64,000 bases of DNA. Origin: Arbacia lixula (taxonomy: Eukaryota; Echinodermata; Echinoidea; Arbacioida; Arbaciidae). This document shows positions 21,830 through 33,413 of this stretch, piece by piece. The notes beneath the pieces are model-generated. The model made no database searches. It was not told the DNA's origin and saw nothing but the letters and a program-made list of their open reading frames with translations. The stretch lies in the NCBI GenBank assembly GCA_963669155.1, contig OZ022587.1, forward strand, positions 23,095,074-23,159,073, in the 5' to 3' direction. A program made the translations under genes and the position numbers. The first letter of the stretch is position 1; every line of letters starts with the position of its first letter.

Positions 21830-22480
21830 AGGTATATCATATTTTCGCCTGGTCATTGACCGTGAAATACTCATTCTCTGAACGTCGATCAATCAGAGCG
21901 TAAGGCGAGCCCCCCTCCTTCCCCCCTCGAGCGCGCTAACTAATCCCACCCATTGAATCACAAACATGCCAATACATGGGCTGCCACACCGCTCCAAGGA
22001 CCGGTGGTACACACGCTCAGCCCAATGCATATGGATATGGTCATGGCAGGGAACAATGGAATATGAATATGTATGAGATGTCTTATTAAGTAATTCAATT
22101 AATTCCTGGCTATTCTTGAGCATGCATAGGGAGTGTGCTGGGCCAATTATACTGCGATGAAGCGGCTATTGAGTGGCGGCCCTTGCGCCCAGGCCTAAAC
22201 GTTATCTCCGCCCTTGGGGTGTGTTAGTCGGTGTAGCGCCCCCGGGCCACAGCCTCAACAACAACAAGTTTACTCTGAAGCCTTCATTTGAATTTCATGA
22301 ATGTTACGAGTTGAATAAACAGCCAGGGCTTCGGGGAGATCAAGTTTTGGTGGGCTCGATGCGCAAAACGACAAATTTTCCTCTTTTTCCTCCACTAGCT
22401 GAGTAAACTCAACAGCGCCCTGACTAAACACAAGCAGCCTTTTCCAACGAACTCCGATTCATCAAGGCGCATGCGGCATT
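21830..22480. promoter_or_regulatory. Candidate cis-regulatory region, CpG-containing
   Basis: Repeat-free, complex sequence with several binding-site look-alikes: TAATCCC (21941-21947, Otx-type), AACAATGG (22052-22059, Sox-type), TTAAGTAATT and CAATTAATT (about 22084-22105, homeodomain-type), plus CpG-rich stretches near 21885-21940 and 22165-22250. Frames through it show no recognised domain. Classification rests on motif clustering and complexity only. Confidence 0.25.
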
Positions 22481-23080
22481 AGGATTGAGAGTGCTTGAAT
22501 CCATGAAAAAAACACAAACTTTCCCCCCTTCCTTCCCAATCAAAAGGTACACTCCACGAGTCACTCCCCCTCCATCTCCCCCAGTATCCATTCAGCATAT
22601 CGCTTACACGCACCCAAACCCTGGACCACTCACCCCCACTCATTCAGTCCTTCTCTCTCACTCTCTCGTCACTCAAGTGAGGCCATTATGAAATTACCTC
22701 ATATCCTGTTTGTCTAACGTTTATATTAAGGCAAATTTGTTCATTCTCAAAATGAAGCCTAAGACTGGAAGTTTATTTCTACTCTAATAACTTCTTTTGA
22801 CATCCTCATTTATTTAAGTAATTTGCCCGTCTTACAAAGTTTTTAATGTCACCCTCTCCTCCTTTATGAATCATCTTTTTTACACCATATTAAATATTTT
22901 CTGAGTAGGTACTGTCACATTTTTATGAAGTCTGGTGCAAAGATCAACCAGAAAGTGGTCTTAGGAAAAATGTGGTTTGCCCAGAATTTGTATTTAGTAT
23001 GATAAGCTTTTTCTTTAATCATTTTTTTTTTGCTGCGCACACATCATTATGATGTAAGGGGTAAGATTAAGTGCCATCAC
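22481..23080. other. No gene recognised
   Basis: Unique DNA, C-rich around 22520-22650 and AT-rich after that, immediately before the 151-bp array. Confidence 0.4.
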
Positions 23081-23084
23081 TTTC

Positions 23085-23835
23085 CAAAAGAATATGTTTG
23101 CATAGAGCACAAACCTCCTCTCTCTCAATCTAATATGTCATCGTTAGTGATGAGTGCAGTAATTAGTTCACATCTCACCTTGATAAGAGTTAGCAAAGTC
23201 TGTGAAAAATGTAATCATAGTTCTGATAAAAGAACTATAAGAGTATGATTGTGTAAAGCACAGACTTCTTCTCTCACAATCTAATATTTCATCATCAATG
23301 ATGAGTGCAGTAATTAGTTCACATCTCACCTTGACAAGAGTTAGCAAAGTCTGTGAAAAATGTAATCATAGTTCTGATAAAAGAACTATAAGAGTATGAT
23401 TGTGTAAAGCACAGACTTCTTCTCTCACAATCTAATATTTCATCATCAATGATGAGTGCAGTAATTAGTTCACATCTCACCTTGACAAGAGTTAGCAAAG
23501 TCTGTGAAAAATGTAATCATAGTTCTGATAAAAGAACTAAAAGAGTATGGTTGTGTAGAGCACAGACTTCTTCTCTCTCAATCTAATATTTCATCATCAA
23601 TGATGAGTGCAGTAATTAGTTCACATCTCACCTTGATAAGAGTTAGCAAAGTCTGTGAAAAATGTAATCATAGTTCTGATAAAAGAACTAAAAGAGTATG
23701 GTTGTGTAGAGCACAGACTTCTTCTCTCACAATCTAATATTTCATCATCAATGATGAGTGCAGTAATTAGTTCACATCTCACCTTGACAACAGTCAATAA
23801 AGTCTGTGAAAAATGTAATCATAGTTCTGATAATC
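23085..23835 (+). repeat. Tandem array, five copies of a 151-bp unit
   Basis: gatgagtgcagtaattag begins at 23149, 23300, 23451, 23602 and 23753: four consecutive spacings of exactly 151 bp. Units contain ctcacaatctaatatttc, cacatctcaccttgac, aagtctgtgaaaaatg and ttctgataaaagaac. The first unit is the most diverged, the middle ones are nearly identical, and the array stops inside ttctgataa. A 151-bp period shifts frame each copy, so the repeated ORFs are not protein repeats. Confidence 0.97.
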
Positions 23836-24079
23836 TATAAAGTAAAATAAAAATTGCAAAAGGCAACAAAATACACATGTGTTAAAAAAAATGTACATGT
23901 ATACTATCTGCAAGGCTTTAACAAAGAATAACAGGGGTTGAATCTTTCATTTGGATTATGATAAAAATAAGAATAAAAATTCTGGTATATACAACATCAT
24001 GATAAGAAAAAGCCAAGGCAATTAATGCATTCTGCAATCAGACTTATAGATGGAAGCTCTTTGCTACAGCATCTTAATA

Positions 24080-24350
24080 TTTAATCATAACAGTTATCAT
24101 CATCATCCTTACTTCCAAATACAGTCTTTGAAAGAGGAAATTGGCAACCAAATATATGCGGCCCCTTGAGACCAATGTGAATAGGAGAGATTCCTGACCT
24201 TGAGTTACCCCTCAGAGGCCCTGGGGGTGTTTGCACGAGACCCACGATCCTACAACAAAGGGAGTCTGCGTTACAGGGCTTCCACAATGCAGGTGTTTCA
24301 ATTGAAGTGTGCTTTAGCAAAATTACAGACCGTCAATTAGCGCAGATACA
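24080..24350. promoter_or_regulatory. Candidate cis-regulatory segment
   Basis: Complex DNA with acaacaaaggg (Sox/TCF-like, about 24251), caattgaagtg (about 24299) and gtcaattagcg (about 24332), directly before the CT-rich tract. Weak, motif-only evidence. Confidence 0.15.
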
Positions 24351-24359
24351 GTGAATCAT

Positions 24360-24481
24360 TTCTCCTTTCACTTCAGAGAGCATCTTCTTTTCTCTATCTC
24401 TACCGTTCTGTCAATCTGTCTCTGTTTCATTTTACCTCTCACTCACTCCATGTTTCTCCCTACCTCTCCTTCTATCTCTCT

Positions 24482-24553
<72 letters not shown>

Positions 24554-25479
24554 CTCCCTCCGTCTGCTTCTAAATCAATATCTCTCTGTTTGTTTCTATA
24601 TCTCTCTTCCTTTCTGCTTCTTTATCTCTATATCTCTTCCCTTCTGTACCTCTCTCTTTATCTCCATCCCTGTTTGCTTCTCTCTATATCTCTCTCCCTT
24701 TCTGTTTCTCTCTCTATATCTCTCTCCCTTTCTGTTTCTCTCTCTATATATCTCTCCTTTTCTGTCTCTCTCTCTCTATATATCTCTCTCCCCTTCTGTC
24801 TGTCTCTCTATATCTCTCTCCCTTTCTGCATATTTCTCTCTTTATCTCTCTATTTGTTTCTCTCTATATATCTCTCATTCTCTATTTCATGCTCTCTATA
24901 TTTCTTTCCTTCTCTGTCTCTCTCACTCTCTCTCTATATCTCTCCCTTTCTCTCTGTTGCCCTGCCCCCCGCCCACCCACACTCTTCTCATTACATCCCT
25001 TCCTTCCACTAACCTACCCCCCCCCCCCTTCGTTACTTCCAGTCTATCTCCACCACTATATGTTTTTTTATCCATTTCGATTTCTTTCATTAAAATTCTT
25101 TAAAACTTGTTAATTTCTCAGAAATTTGATTTCCTAATTTGATGTATCCATCCTTATTCTTTCCATCATCTATTTCTCTCTCCCCTCATACTTTCTACCA
25201 CTCACTTCTGAATCCAACTGTCTCCTCATTTTCTCTCTCTCCTCTCAAACCTTATAACATCGTTCTGTATATTAAGAGACTGTGACCCATTTTGAAAGAA
25301 AGATGAATCTGTGCGGTCTTATTCAGATTCTGCTCACTCTCACTCCTTTTTTCCTTATTTTAATTATTTGTGCATGTATTCCTACGTCTATCTGTTTTTT
25401 ACCTTCTAAGTCACTGATCTGTTTCTTACTGCCTATTTCTCTCCCCCCCCCCCATATCTCTGTCTCTCTGTCTCTCTCT

Positions 25480-25514
<35 letters not shown>

Positions 25515-25896
25515 TCTCTCTTCCTCCATTCCACTCTCTCTCTCTCCATCGCTCTCTCTTCCTCCATCCCTCTCTCTCTCTCTCTCTCTCTCTGTCCATT
25601 TTCATGCAACTATCACAGCTTCTCGTTTACATACCAATTCATGAATTTCTGTTTATTCACTCTGACGCTCTCATTCTCTTCCTCTCTTTCTCTCACTTTG
25701 TCTAAATATCTTCCTTTCTCCACCTTCTCTCACCTCTCTCCCTCTTTCTCTGATTCTCCCTCTCTCTCTTTCTCTCTCATTTTCTTTCTCTCTTTCCCCA
25801 ACCTCTTTCATCTCTCACTTCCCCTTCCTGTCCTATCTCTCTCCTCTCCTCTTCTTCTCTCTCTCTCTCACTCTCTCACTTGCTCTTTCTCTTACT

Positions 25897-25931
<35 letters not shown>

Positions 25932-26095
25932 TCCCACTCTCTCCCTCCCTCCCAATTTCTCTTACTCTATCTCTCTTTCTCTCTCACTTGCTCTTTCTCT
26001 TACCCTTTCTCTCTTAATCACTGTCTCTCGCTTTATGCTTCCCCTCTCTACTCTTCTCCTCCCTTTCTTTTAAGTCTACCATTTATGCAACTCTT
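24360..26095 (+). repeat. Long CT-rich tract with (TA)n and a 31-bp minisatellite
   Basis: Polypyrimidine DNA spanning 1.7 kb. (CT)n at about 24490-24527 runs directly into (TA)n at about 24527-24553. From about 24680 to 24860 a unit of roughly 31 bp, tctccctttctgtttctctc plus tctatatc, is repeated several times. A further pure (CT)n stretch is near 25480-25508. The 250-, 156- and 140-codon frames are composition artefacts. Confidence 0.92.
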
Positions 26096-26388
26096 TAGTC
26101 TCTTTACCTAAAATCCAAAAAGAAAGTATCAACATAGTGCCCTAGAAAATTATGACGTTGTGAACATATTCATCATGCCAAGCATAACATGCTGTTTTTG
26201 AACATTGCTGGAACAAGAGAGTAACTCCACACTCAATCATGTGAATGTATATGTGTTTCTGAAGTTATTTTCTGGTATTATGAGCAGTAATCATTATCAA
26301 AATATCCATATCTTTCTTTCCTCATTTTGATTTTGAAATGAAATTTGGATACTGTAGATTGATCGTTCAAACTGTTGCATTGTATATA

Positions 26389-26416
26389 CAGTTGAACCCA
26401 GAAGTTTACATACACA
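26389..26416 (+). mobile_element. Solitary Tc1-like transposon terminal repeat
   Basis: Starting directly after TA (26387-26388) is CAGTTGAACCCAGAAG followed by TTTACATACAC. This closely resembles the outer terminal repeat of vertebrate Tc1-family elements such as Sleeping Beauty, whose end I recall as CAGTTGAAGTCGGAAG then TTTACATACAC. I found no inverted partner and no transposase frame in the following 2 kb, so this is a truncated or solo end. Confidence 0.6.
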
Positions 26417-28005
26417 CAGGAAATTATAGAAAAGTTGATACTTGCCAAAACATCATAAAATTAACTGTATCTTATAAAAGATTTGTGCTACAATGACGAA
26501 TTTGATATCAAACAAATGAGTATGTCATGCCCGTTTATCACATTGCTTTCTCATTAGGAGCTGAAAACTATTTAGGTGTCATTTTTTCCCCAAAAATCTT
26601 CATATTTTAGACAAATTTATAATACAAACTTGACAAAAACATTTCATATTTGTGCTAGTTACTTCTCGACACAAACATTTCAGATTACACTTTTTTGTTC
26701 AGTGGTGACATATCATGATAGCAAATGTAATATAAATTATAGATTTGGCATTTATATAATGCTACGAAACCATGCTTGAAAATATAATAACAAACAATAG
26801 AATGCATTGGCCCGAATATTACTTTTTTTCTTCAAAAAAAATTCCAGCCGAAATATAATTTAATCCCAATGGCATTCCAATCATGTGAAAGAACTTAATA
26901 CACTCTTTCATTTGATACCAAATTCGTTGTAGTAGTATTTATATTTCTGAAGATATAGTAAATTTTACGATGTTTAGCAAGCGAACAAATTTCACTGAAT
27001 TCCATGTAAAATTTTGGCCTCTGTATGTTTATTTTATACAATTCCATGTTTATTTATGTTGTATAAATTGTTGTACCATTAGAAAAGGAATTTTGCATAA
27101 AAAAGATAAGTAAACTATATTTTACTACACTACACTATGTATTTCTTTTTAATAAAGCATCATTGACTTCTTTAAAGTTGAATGGAAGCTTTCACAAGGT
27201 ACTATGTATCATAAAAAAACATTGCCTCCCAACTCTCAACTTCTAGTAAGATTAAAATATGTGTATGGGTACACATAGTGTCTCTCTCTACCTTCTTTCT
27301 TCCTTAAAGTCACGCTCAAAATATTGACCTTGGCAAATTGGATGCTCATAGAATTGGGACTGCCTTTTCTATGAAGGAAGGTGAAGTACCCCCCAATAGG
27401 AAGGGTGTACTTTCTGCCACAGATAGCTTGATATTACATCAAAAATATTGAATTTGGGTGATCTTTCAATTAAGTCTAATTGGTCTGACACTTTTTGGTG
27501 TAATTTGAGCATCACAGGACACAATATGCTGCCTGGACTTGCAGACTTACAAGGTGGGTCATAAAAACATAGCAGACAATATGTCAGGCTGTAAAACAGT
27601 CATTACACCCTCTGTAGCGGGGCAAATACGGTGCAGCCTGCCCGATAATATTGACAAAAAGAAGCAAGTAATATTTTAACTTTGTCCAAAACCAAGGGGG
27701 AAAACCCTCTTAGGAAATTTTGATAATACAGGTTTATTGAGTATTCCCATAGGAATTCCTATCCATTTTTTTAGTTACAATCCTAAAGTGCTTAAAGCGT
27801 GTGGAAGAGTATCTCCAGTATTTTAATTAGAAAGTTTATTGCGTAATTTGTCACCTGTATCCTTTTTGTCCAAGTTTTGCAGCATAGTGCTTATGCTAAA
27901 ACAACAACCAATATGTCACTGTATTTCCCACAGATAAGAGATATTGAACGTGCTATAGAATTAGCTAAGTTAGTCTGCTATGGGTAATACACCATTCTCG
28001 TTATG
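26417..28005. other. AT-rich DNA, no gene recognised
   Basis: May include internal remnants of the Tc1-like element, but no frame resembling a DDE transposase was seen on either strand. No tandem structure. Confidence 0.4.
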
Positions 28006-28009
28006 CATG

Positions 28010-28140
28010 CAAATTTATGTACATCCTTTAAACAATACATTACTAATGGTAACCCCAAAGTTTGTCCGAGGATTGTCCAAGTAGCAACAGCTAACATATT
28101 CAGAATGCACTCTGCCTACTGAAATTGAGTCACTAGACGG
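28010..28140 (+). mobile_element. Internal fragment of the 6150-6671 MITE family
   Basis: ggtaaccccaaagtttgtcc, gagtagcaac-type and attcagaatgcactctgcc segments align with the centre of the 6150-6671 element (ggaaccccaaagcttgtcc, attcaaagtgcattcc). Terminal inverted repeats are absent. Confidence 0.6.
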
Positions 28141-28739
28141 CTTATTCCACGATAACACCACAACACTTTGTGACCAGTTTTAAGATTTCCAGCACAGATA
28201 ACAAAGTGTAAAGCTTTAGAACCATCTTTTGATATTAATCTTTTATAACTTTCACAACAGTTTAGAAGAAAAAAAAAAATTTGGACTTATAATCTATGAC
28301 CAATTAATGTCTGCCATAATGCTGTGATGCAAAAAGAGACACATATTTTTTCATCCTGCATGAACTGTTAAAAAGTCTCTTTACTTAACAAACATGGATT
28401 TTTAAACTATTGAGCAGATGCAGTAGACTATCAAGTATGTAAAGATTATTTTATTTGAATAATGTGAAAGTTAGAAGAAATATGTCACCCCAATTGACTC
28501 TTTGCACTGTAACTTCATGACTGTAACGCAATGACCTCTTACTTGCTGCACAATAAAGCTATTGAAGTTTTTCTTTGCAGACATGAAATAAGTTTAATAC
28601 TGAACCTGTAAATGTATACTTTCAATCCTTTATAAGGAAGAATCAAATATCTATGTATCTAATGGATTAATCACTTAATATATCCTAGACAAATTTCAGC
28701 ATATATTTGTTCAATTAAAGTTTATTAATCCTTTGCTTA

Positions 28740-28835
28740 TTTAGATTTTCTGGTTTTGTAAACCCTGGTCCAATCAGGCAGTCAAAATTTGCAATTGAAC
28801 TGCAGTAACCTATGGGGTGTGGCTTAATGGCTTAA
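28740..28835 (+). repeat. Dispersed repeat R, partial copy
   Basis: tctggttttgtaaaccctgg, gtcaaaatttgc and gaactgcagtaacc match R copies at 15009-15262 and 59310-59490. Truncated at the 3' side. Confidence 0.6.
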
Positions 28836-29044
28836 TTGTTGGATTTGAATCCCTATCATCCATATTGGAAGTCAGTCAACTGAACCACAGCAAACTCACA
28901 AAATTATCTTCAGATGATGTCAAAGGTGCACATTCAGGCTATATACAGTTCCAGTGGCCATGAATACAGTAACTACACAGACTTCCTTGTGAACAATGCG
29001 GTATATAGGCAAAAGACCATTTTTATATGCTTTCTAATGTTTTG

Positions 29045-29245
29045 CACGCCGTTTAAACAGCACGTTAGTGATGATAGCCCCAAAGCTTATCAAAGGTTTT
29101 TCCGAGTAGCAATTAACAGCTAATAGATTCAGAGTGCCTTGCACCAATTGAAATTCAATAACAAGATACAGGTGAATGTAATTACACGGAACTATGCAGT
29201 TAAAGAAAAAGTTGTGAATACAATACGAAAAATGGTGTATTGATA
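29045..29245 (+). mobile_element. Internal fragment of the 6150-6671 MITE family, second piece
   Basis: gccccaaagcttatc, ccgagtagcaat, atagattcagagtgc and aagatacaggtgaatgtaat align in order with 6336-6530 of the MITE. No inverted termini are present. Confidence 0.65.
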
Positions 29246-29269
29246 CATTTATCCTAATTAGTCCTGGAC

Positions 29270-29620
29270 CTCAATCTGTGGCTCGTTTCTCTCCATGTTT
29301 TTTTCTTGATACACCATATAGTGGCTACCATTGCAGTCTAAATTACCTGGGCATTAGAGCTGAGGGCAGGAGGGTGGAAGGAAAGAACCAGACGGTTTAT
29401 ACCGCAGCTGTAACCAGACTGGGGTAAGCAGATTACCCATTCTACCGGGCCAGGGGCGGTCTCCTCGCCCCCTAGTCGTGACTCCGTGAATGGAGGAGGG
29501 GATTACCCCACACCTCCCTCCCCATGGTTCAGGGGGTGGTAAGTGGAGGAAACGGGGGCAGAAGTCAGAGTATGGAGGGGCTGGTGTACACCCCTGATTA
29601 GCCTAGTTCAAGGCTTTATT
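29270..29620. promoter_or_regulatory. Candidate regulatory or conserved non-coding segment
   Basis: GC-richer and more complex than its surroundings, with GGGATTA-type sites (agattaccc near 29430, gattacccc near 29501) and cagctg near 29406. No frame with a recognised domain. Weak evidence. Confidence 0.15.
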
Positions 29621-29879
29621 CTGGGATGAGGCAAGCCATTATTCAATGAAATTGACAGTAAACCAATCGTGGGCTTTTAACAAATTCAAGTCCTGTGCAC
29701 ATACTTCTCCATTTGTTTGCTAACAAGTTGATTAATGTCCATCTGCTGAGAGACACGCCAAGGCCATTTGCATGCGATACGTGTGAATATATGTCGGGCA
29801 AGCATCATACATCCTATGCTATCCTGTCAAATGAATAAATGCTTTTTTTGTTTAGAAATGGAAACAAAAGTAATGTGTT

Positions 29880-30656
29880 ACACCAAGAAGTTGCCAATTT
29901 GAGTCAGAAATACTGATCATTCTCATTTTTTTAACACAGCCTTGCGCTGAGTGCAGTGAGTAACACTAACAGCCAAGTTTGAAACATTAAACACCGAGAA
30001 GTTGCCAATTTGAGTCAGAAATACTGATCATTGTCATTTTTTTACCACAGCCTTGCGCTGAGTGCAGTGAGTAACACTAACAGCCAAGTTTGTAACATTG
30101 AACACAGAGAAGTTGCCAATTTGAGTCAGAAATACTGATCATTGTCATTTTTTTAACACAGCCTTGCGCTGAGTGCAGTGAGTAACACTAACAGCCAAGT
30201 TTGTAACATTGAACACAGAGAAGTTGCCAATTTGAGTCAGAAATATTGATCATTGTCATTTTTTTAACACAGCCTTGCGCTGAATGCAGTGAGTAACACT
30301 AACAGCCAAGTTTGTAACATTGAACACAGAGAAGTTGCCAATTTGAGTCAGAAACATTGATCATTGTCATTTTTTTAACACAGCCTTGCGCTGAATGCAG
30401 TGAGTAACACTAACAGCCAAGTTTGAAACATTGAACACAGCGAAGTTGCCAATTTGAGTCAGAAATATTGATCATTGTCATTTTTTTACCACAGCCTTGC
30501 GCTGAGTGCAGTGAGTAACACTAACAGCCAAGTTTGTAACATTGAACACAGAGAAGTTGCCAATTTGAGTCAGAAATATTGATCATTGTCATTTTTTTAC
30601 CACAGCCTTGCGCTGAGTGCAGTGAGTAACACTAACAGCCAAGTTTGTAACATTAA
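29880..30656 (+). repeat. Tandem array, seven copies of a 111-bp unit
   Basis: gttgccaatttgagtcagaa begins at 29890, 30001, 30112, 30223, 30334, 30445 and 30556, with every spacing exactly 111 bp. Units contain tgatcattgtcattttttta, cagccttgcgctgagtgcag and taacactaacagccaagttt. Substitutions are few and some are shared between non-adjacent copies (tttttaacac versus tttttaccac), suggesting unequal exchange. No stop-free frame runs through the array, even though 111 is a multiple of three. Confidence 0.98.
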
Positions 30657-30659
30657 ACC

Positions 30660-30905
30660 TCTGATCCCCTGCAATACATGAATGTATTACCAGCCAGAAC
30701 TTTTTTTCTCAAAGTCCTAACTTTCAGGCAGAGAACTTCCATCAACCAGCCCAGGCCGCATGGGAATACGGCTTTCCTGAAGACACACAACTCCTGAGTA
30801 CTACCAATTAGGTGGTATAAAGGGATGGAAGGGTTAACCCTCTCCCTGTCTCAACCTTATCACTCAACCTGCAGCATGGCTTGGTTGGATAGTTGGTAGA
30901 GGGGG
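30660..30905. other. Unique DNA, no gene recognised
   Basis: Complex sequence between the 111-bp array and the GA-rich block. No recognised motif or exon. Confidence 0.4.
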
Positions 30906-31960
30906 GAGAGAGAAGGGGGGAGAGAGGAGGGGGGAGAGGGGTTAACGAAGGCTGGCAGACGAGGTTTGCTGTGAGTACACAGAGGCCGACGCCACTACTC
31001 TGGCCACAGGGACACACAGGTTGCTCAGCAGGACAGGTGCTGTCCACCAAGAGAGGAACAGAGGGGGGATGATAGAGAGAACGAGAGAGAAAGAGGGAAC
31101 GGGAGAGTAAGAGGGAACCAGAAAGAAGGTGAACAAAAGAGAAGGACAGAGAGAGGGGAATGAGAGAGAGAGGAAGATAGGAGTGAGAGAGAGGGAACAA
31201 GAGATTAAGAGAGGGAATGAGAGAGAGAGAGGGATGGGAGAGTGAGAGGAAATGATAGAGAGGGTGAATGAGAGAGGGGGAGGAAAGAGAGAGAGGGAAC
31301 AAGAGAGAAGGAACAAGAGATTAAGAGAGGGAACGAGAGAGAGAGAGGGATGGGAGAGTGAGAGGAAATGATAGAGAGGGTGAACGAGAGAGGGGGAGGA
31401 AAGAGAGAGAGGGAACAAGAGAGAAGGAACAAGAGATTAAGAGAGGGAACGAGAGAGAGAGGGGGATGGGAGAGTAAGAGGAAATGATAGAGAGGGTGAA
31501 CGAGAGAGGGGGAGGAAAGAGAGAGAGGGAACAAGAGAGAAGGAACAAGAGATTAAGAGAGGGAACGAGAGAGAGAGAGAGGGATGGGAGAGTAAGAGGA
31601 AATGATAGAGAGGGTGAATGAGAGAGGGGGAGGAAAGAGAGAGAGGAAACAAGAGAGAAGGAACACGAGATTAAGAGTGGGAACGAGAGTGAATGGGGAG
31701 AAGAAACAAAAAGGGAATGAGAGAGAGGGAATGAGAGAGAGGGAATGAGAGAGAGAGAGGGGGGGGGTTGAGAAAGAGGGAGGGGATAGTGAGATGAGGT
31801 AACAAGAGGTTTAGAATAAGATGAAGGAGAGGTAGAGATGAGGACAGAGAGCATGATAGAGAATGAGATGGTGGTGGGGGATAATGAGGGACAGGAGAAG
31901 GGATGGGAGAGACATAAGAATGAGGATAGTTAATTAGCCACAGATATTCATGAAATACCA
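30900..31960 (+). repeat. GA-rich block with a 116-bp minisatellite
   Basis: Within purine-rich plus-strand DNA, gattaagagagggaa recurs at 31203, 31319, 31435, 31551 and 31669 (spacings 116, 116, 116, 118). Each unit carries gagagggatgggagagt, gaggaaatgatagagagg and a gagagggggaggaaa stretch. The minus-strand Ser/Leu/Pro frames are artefacts: 116 bp shifts frame at every unit. A non-GA island at about 30940-31050 interrupts the block. Confidence 0.93.
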
Positions 31961-31964
31961 CTTC

Positions 31965-33345
31965 ATATCGCTAGTGATATTAGTATAAACATTCTTTCCT
32001 ATGAAGACTGCAAATGTAGTCTTTAGAAGTAGGTGGTTACTTGAATACATATTTATATGAGGAACATTTTACAGAGGGAACCATAAATGTGGTCATTATA
32101 TACACTGTACAGGTGGTTTCTAAAATAGGTTTCACTATAGTAAATAAATCAAATGACTGCAGTTGTTTACTAATAGGACTGTCTTCAAAGTTGTTGGTAT
32201 TCATGAAACATTACTTATACTTGTGACATTTTTAAGATTTCAGTAAAGTAGCTGTTCATTTTCATAAATGGAGATTTGAAATATGATACTCTTTCTTTCT
32301 TGCCCTTTTTGTTTATTTGTACCTTTTTTTGTTATGCTGCACCATAATACTTTGCATGTCAGTAATTCATTTGTGTGGGGCCTTTTCATTGTAATTTACT
32401 GTTTATTTTTCTTCAATGTTCTTTTCCATGCTTCTTATGCTTAAGAAATACTTTATTATATATATAAAAAAGAAAGACATTCTAAGATTTGTATTATAGT
32501 TTGAATACATTCAGGGTGACTCTAGTAACCTACCTATTTCAGACTAGGGTGCACCCATCTACATACATAGCTTCTGAATTAGCCATTCTTCTTGTGTACA
32601 TGCCTCATCAACCCACACAGAGGAAGACATCCCTCTCAAAATCTCACCTCTTTGGCCAAATCTGCTTAAAAATAACATTTGTATATCCCTTTAACTTGAT
32701 CTGTGTAATGTATCTAACTATTGTATGATAATTTTCCTCATTAAGCAGGTAATCTTGCTACGCCTAACTGGGGAAATCTTAATTCCTGAGTCAGTTTGTA
32801 GAGAGATCTTGCCCCCCTCCGCTGTCATCCCTTACAGCCCCATCAAGAGATAGGAAGACAGATTATGACTATGACCACAAGAGGGAGCTATACATATTGG
32901 AATTGACAACACACAAACCATACAGATGATCTTTGGTGCAACAGTTCTCCAACGCTAAGGGATAATTAGATCTAATTTCCACTTCGGACTGCAAAAAATA
33001 GGAAGTAATTTGAAGCAATCAATTATAATGAATAAATTGGATGCATTGTTCACTAGGTGTCTAGTTGATTATGTAATTCAGGTTTAAACTCAAGGATTAT
33101 AAAAGGAATTTCAATAATTTATTTATCATCATAATGATTTTGTGATATCTATCTCAACAGATTTGTAATCAAATGCGAGTCAGGCCCGACCAGCACATGT
33201 ACTATATCTGACTCCATATTACCATTAGTTATAAACCATCTCTGACAGTTTTAAAAGAAAATGTTATTTTGACATGTGTGTTAAGTATTCATGTATCCAT
33301 GTAATGAAATTGTCAGTAGAAATGTCATGTTAAGTAGTTTCATAT
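31965..33345. other. No gene recognised
   Basis: AT-rich unique DNA. A patch at about 32760-32960 is more complex and contains CCACAAGAGGGAGC (32874-32887), reminiscent of a CTCF core, but this is not strong enough to call. Confidence 0.4.
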
Positions 33346-33352
33346 ATTCTTG

Positions 33353-33377
33353 TCAATGATGATGATGATGGTAATAA

Positions 33378-33413
<36 letters not shown>

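Noticed and set aside
23504-23840. Repeated peptide VCEKCNHSSDKRT resembling a Cys-containing protein repeat
   Set aside because: The DNA period is 151 bp, so the frame shifts at each unit and the repeated peptides are in different frames.
24351-26111. 250-, 140-, 120- and 156-codon frames resembling hydrophobic membrane proteins
   Set aside because: Pure polypyrimidine composition; Leu/Ser/Phe/Tyr runs follow (CT)n and (TA)n.
28810-28860. ggatttgaatccc resembling a tRNA T arm
   Set aside because: Lies within or next to a dispersed repeat R fragment, without an A box or stem structure.
23085-30656. CRISPR array interpretation of the 151-bp and 111-bp repeats
   Set aside because: Units are directly adjacent with no unique spacers, far longer than CRISPR repeats, and the DNA is clearly eukaryotic.
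30808-31854. Tandem-repeat protein on the minus strand (SFPLLISCSFSLV repeats)
   Set aside because: 116-bp period is not a multiple of three and the region is GA/CT simple sequence.
32874-32887. CTCF-like core CCACAAGAGGGAGC
   Set aside because: One partial match to a degenerate motif; expected by chance in 64 kb.
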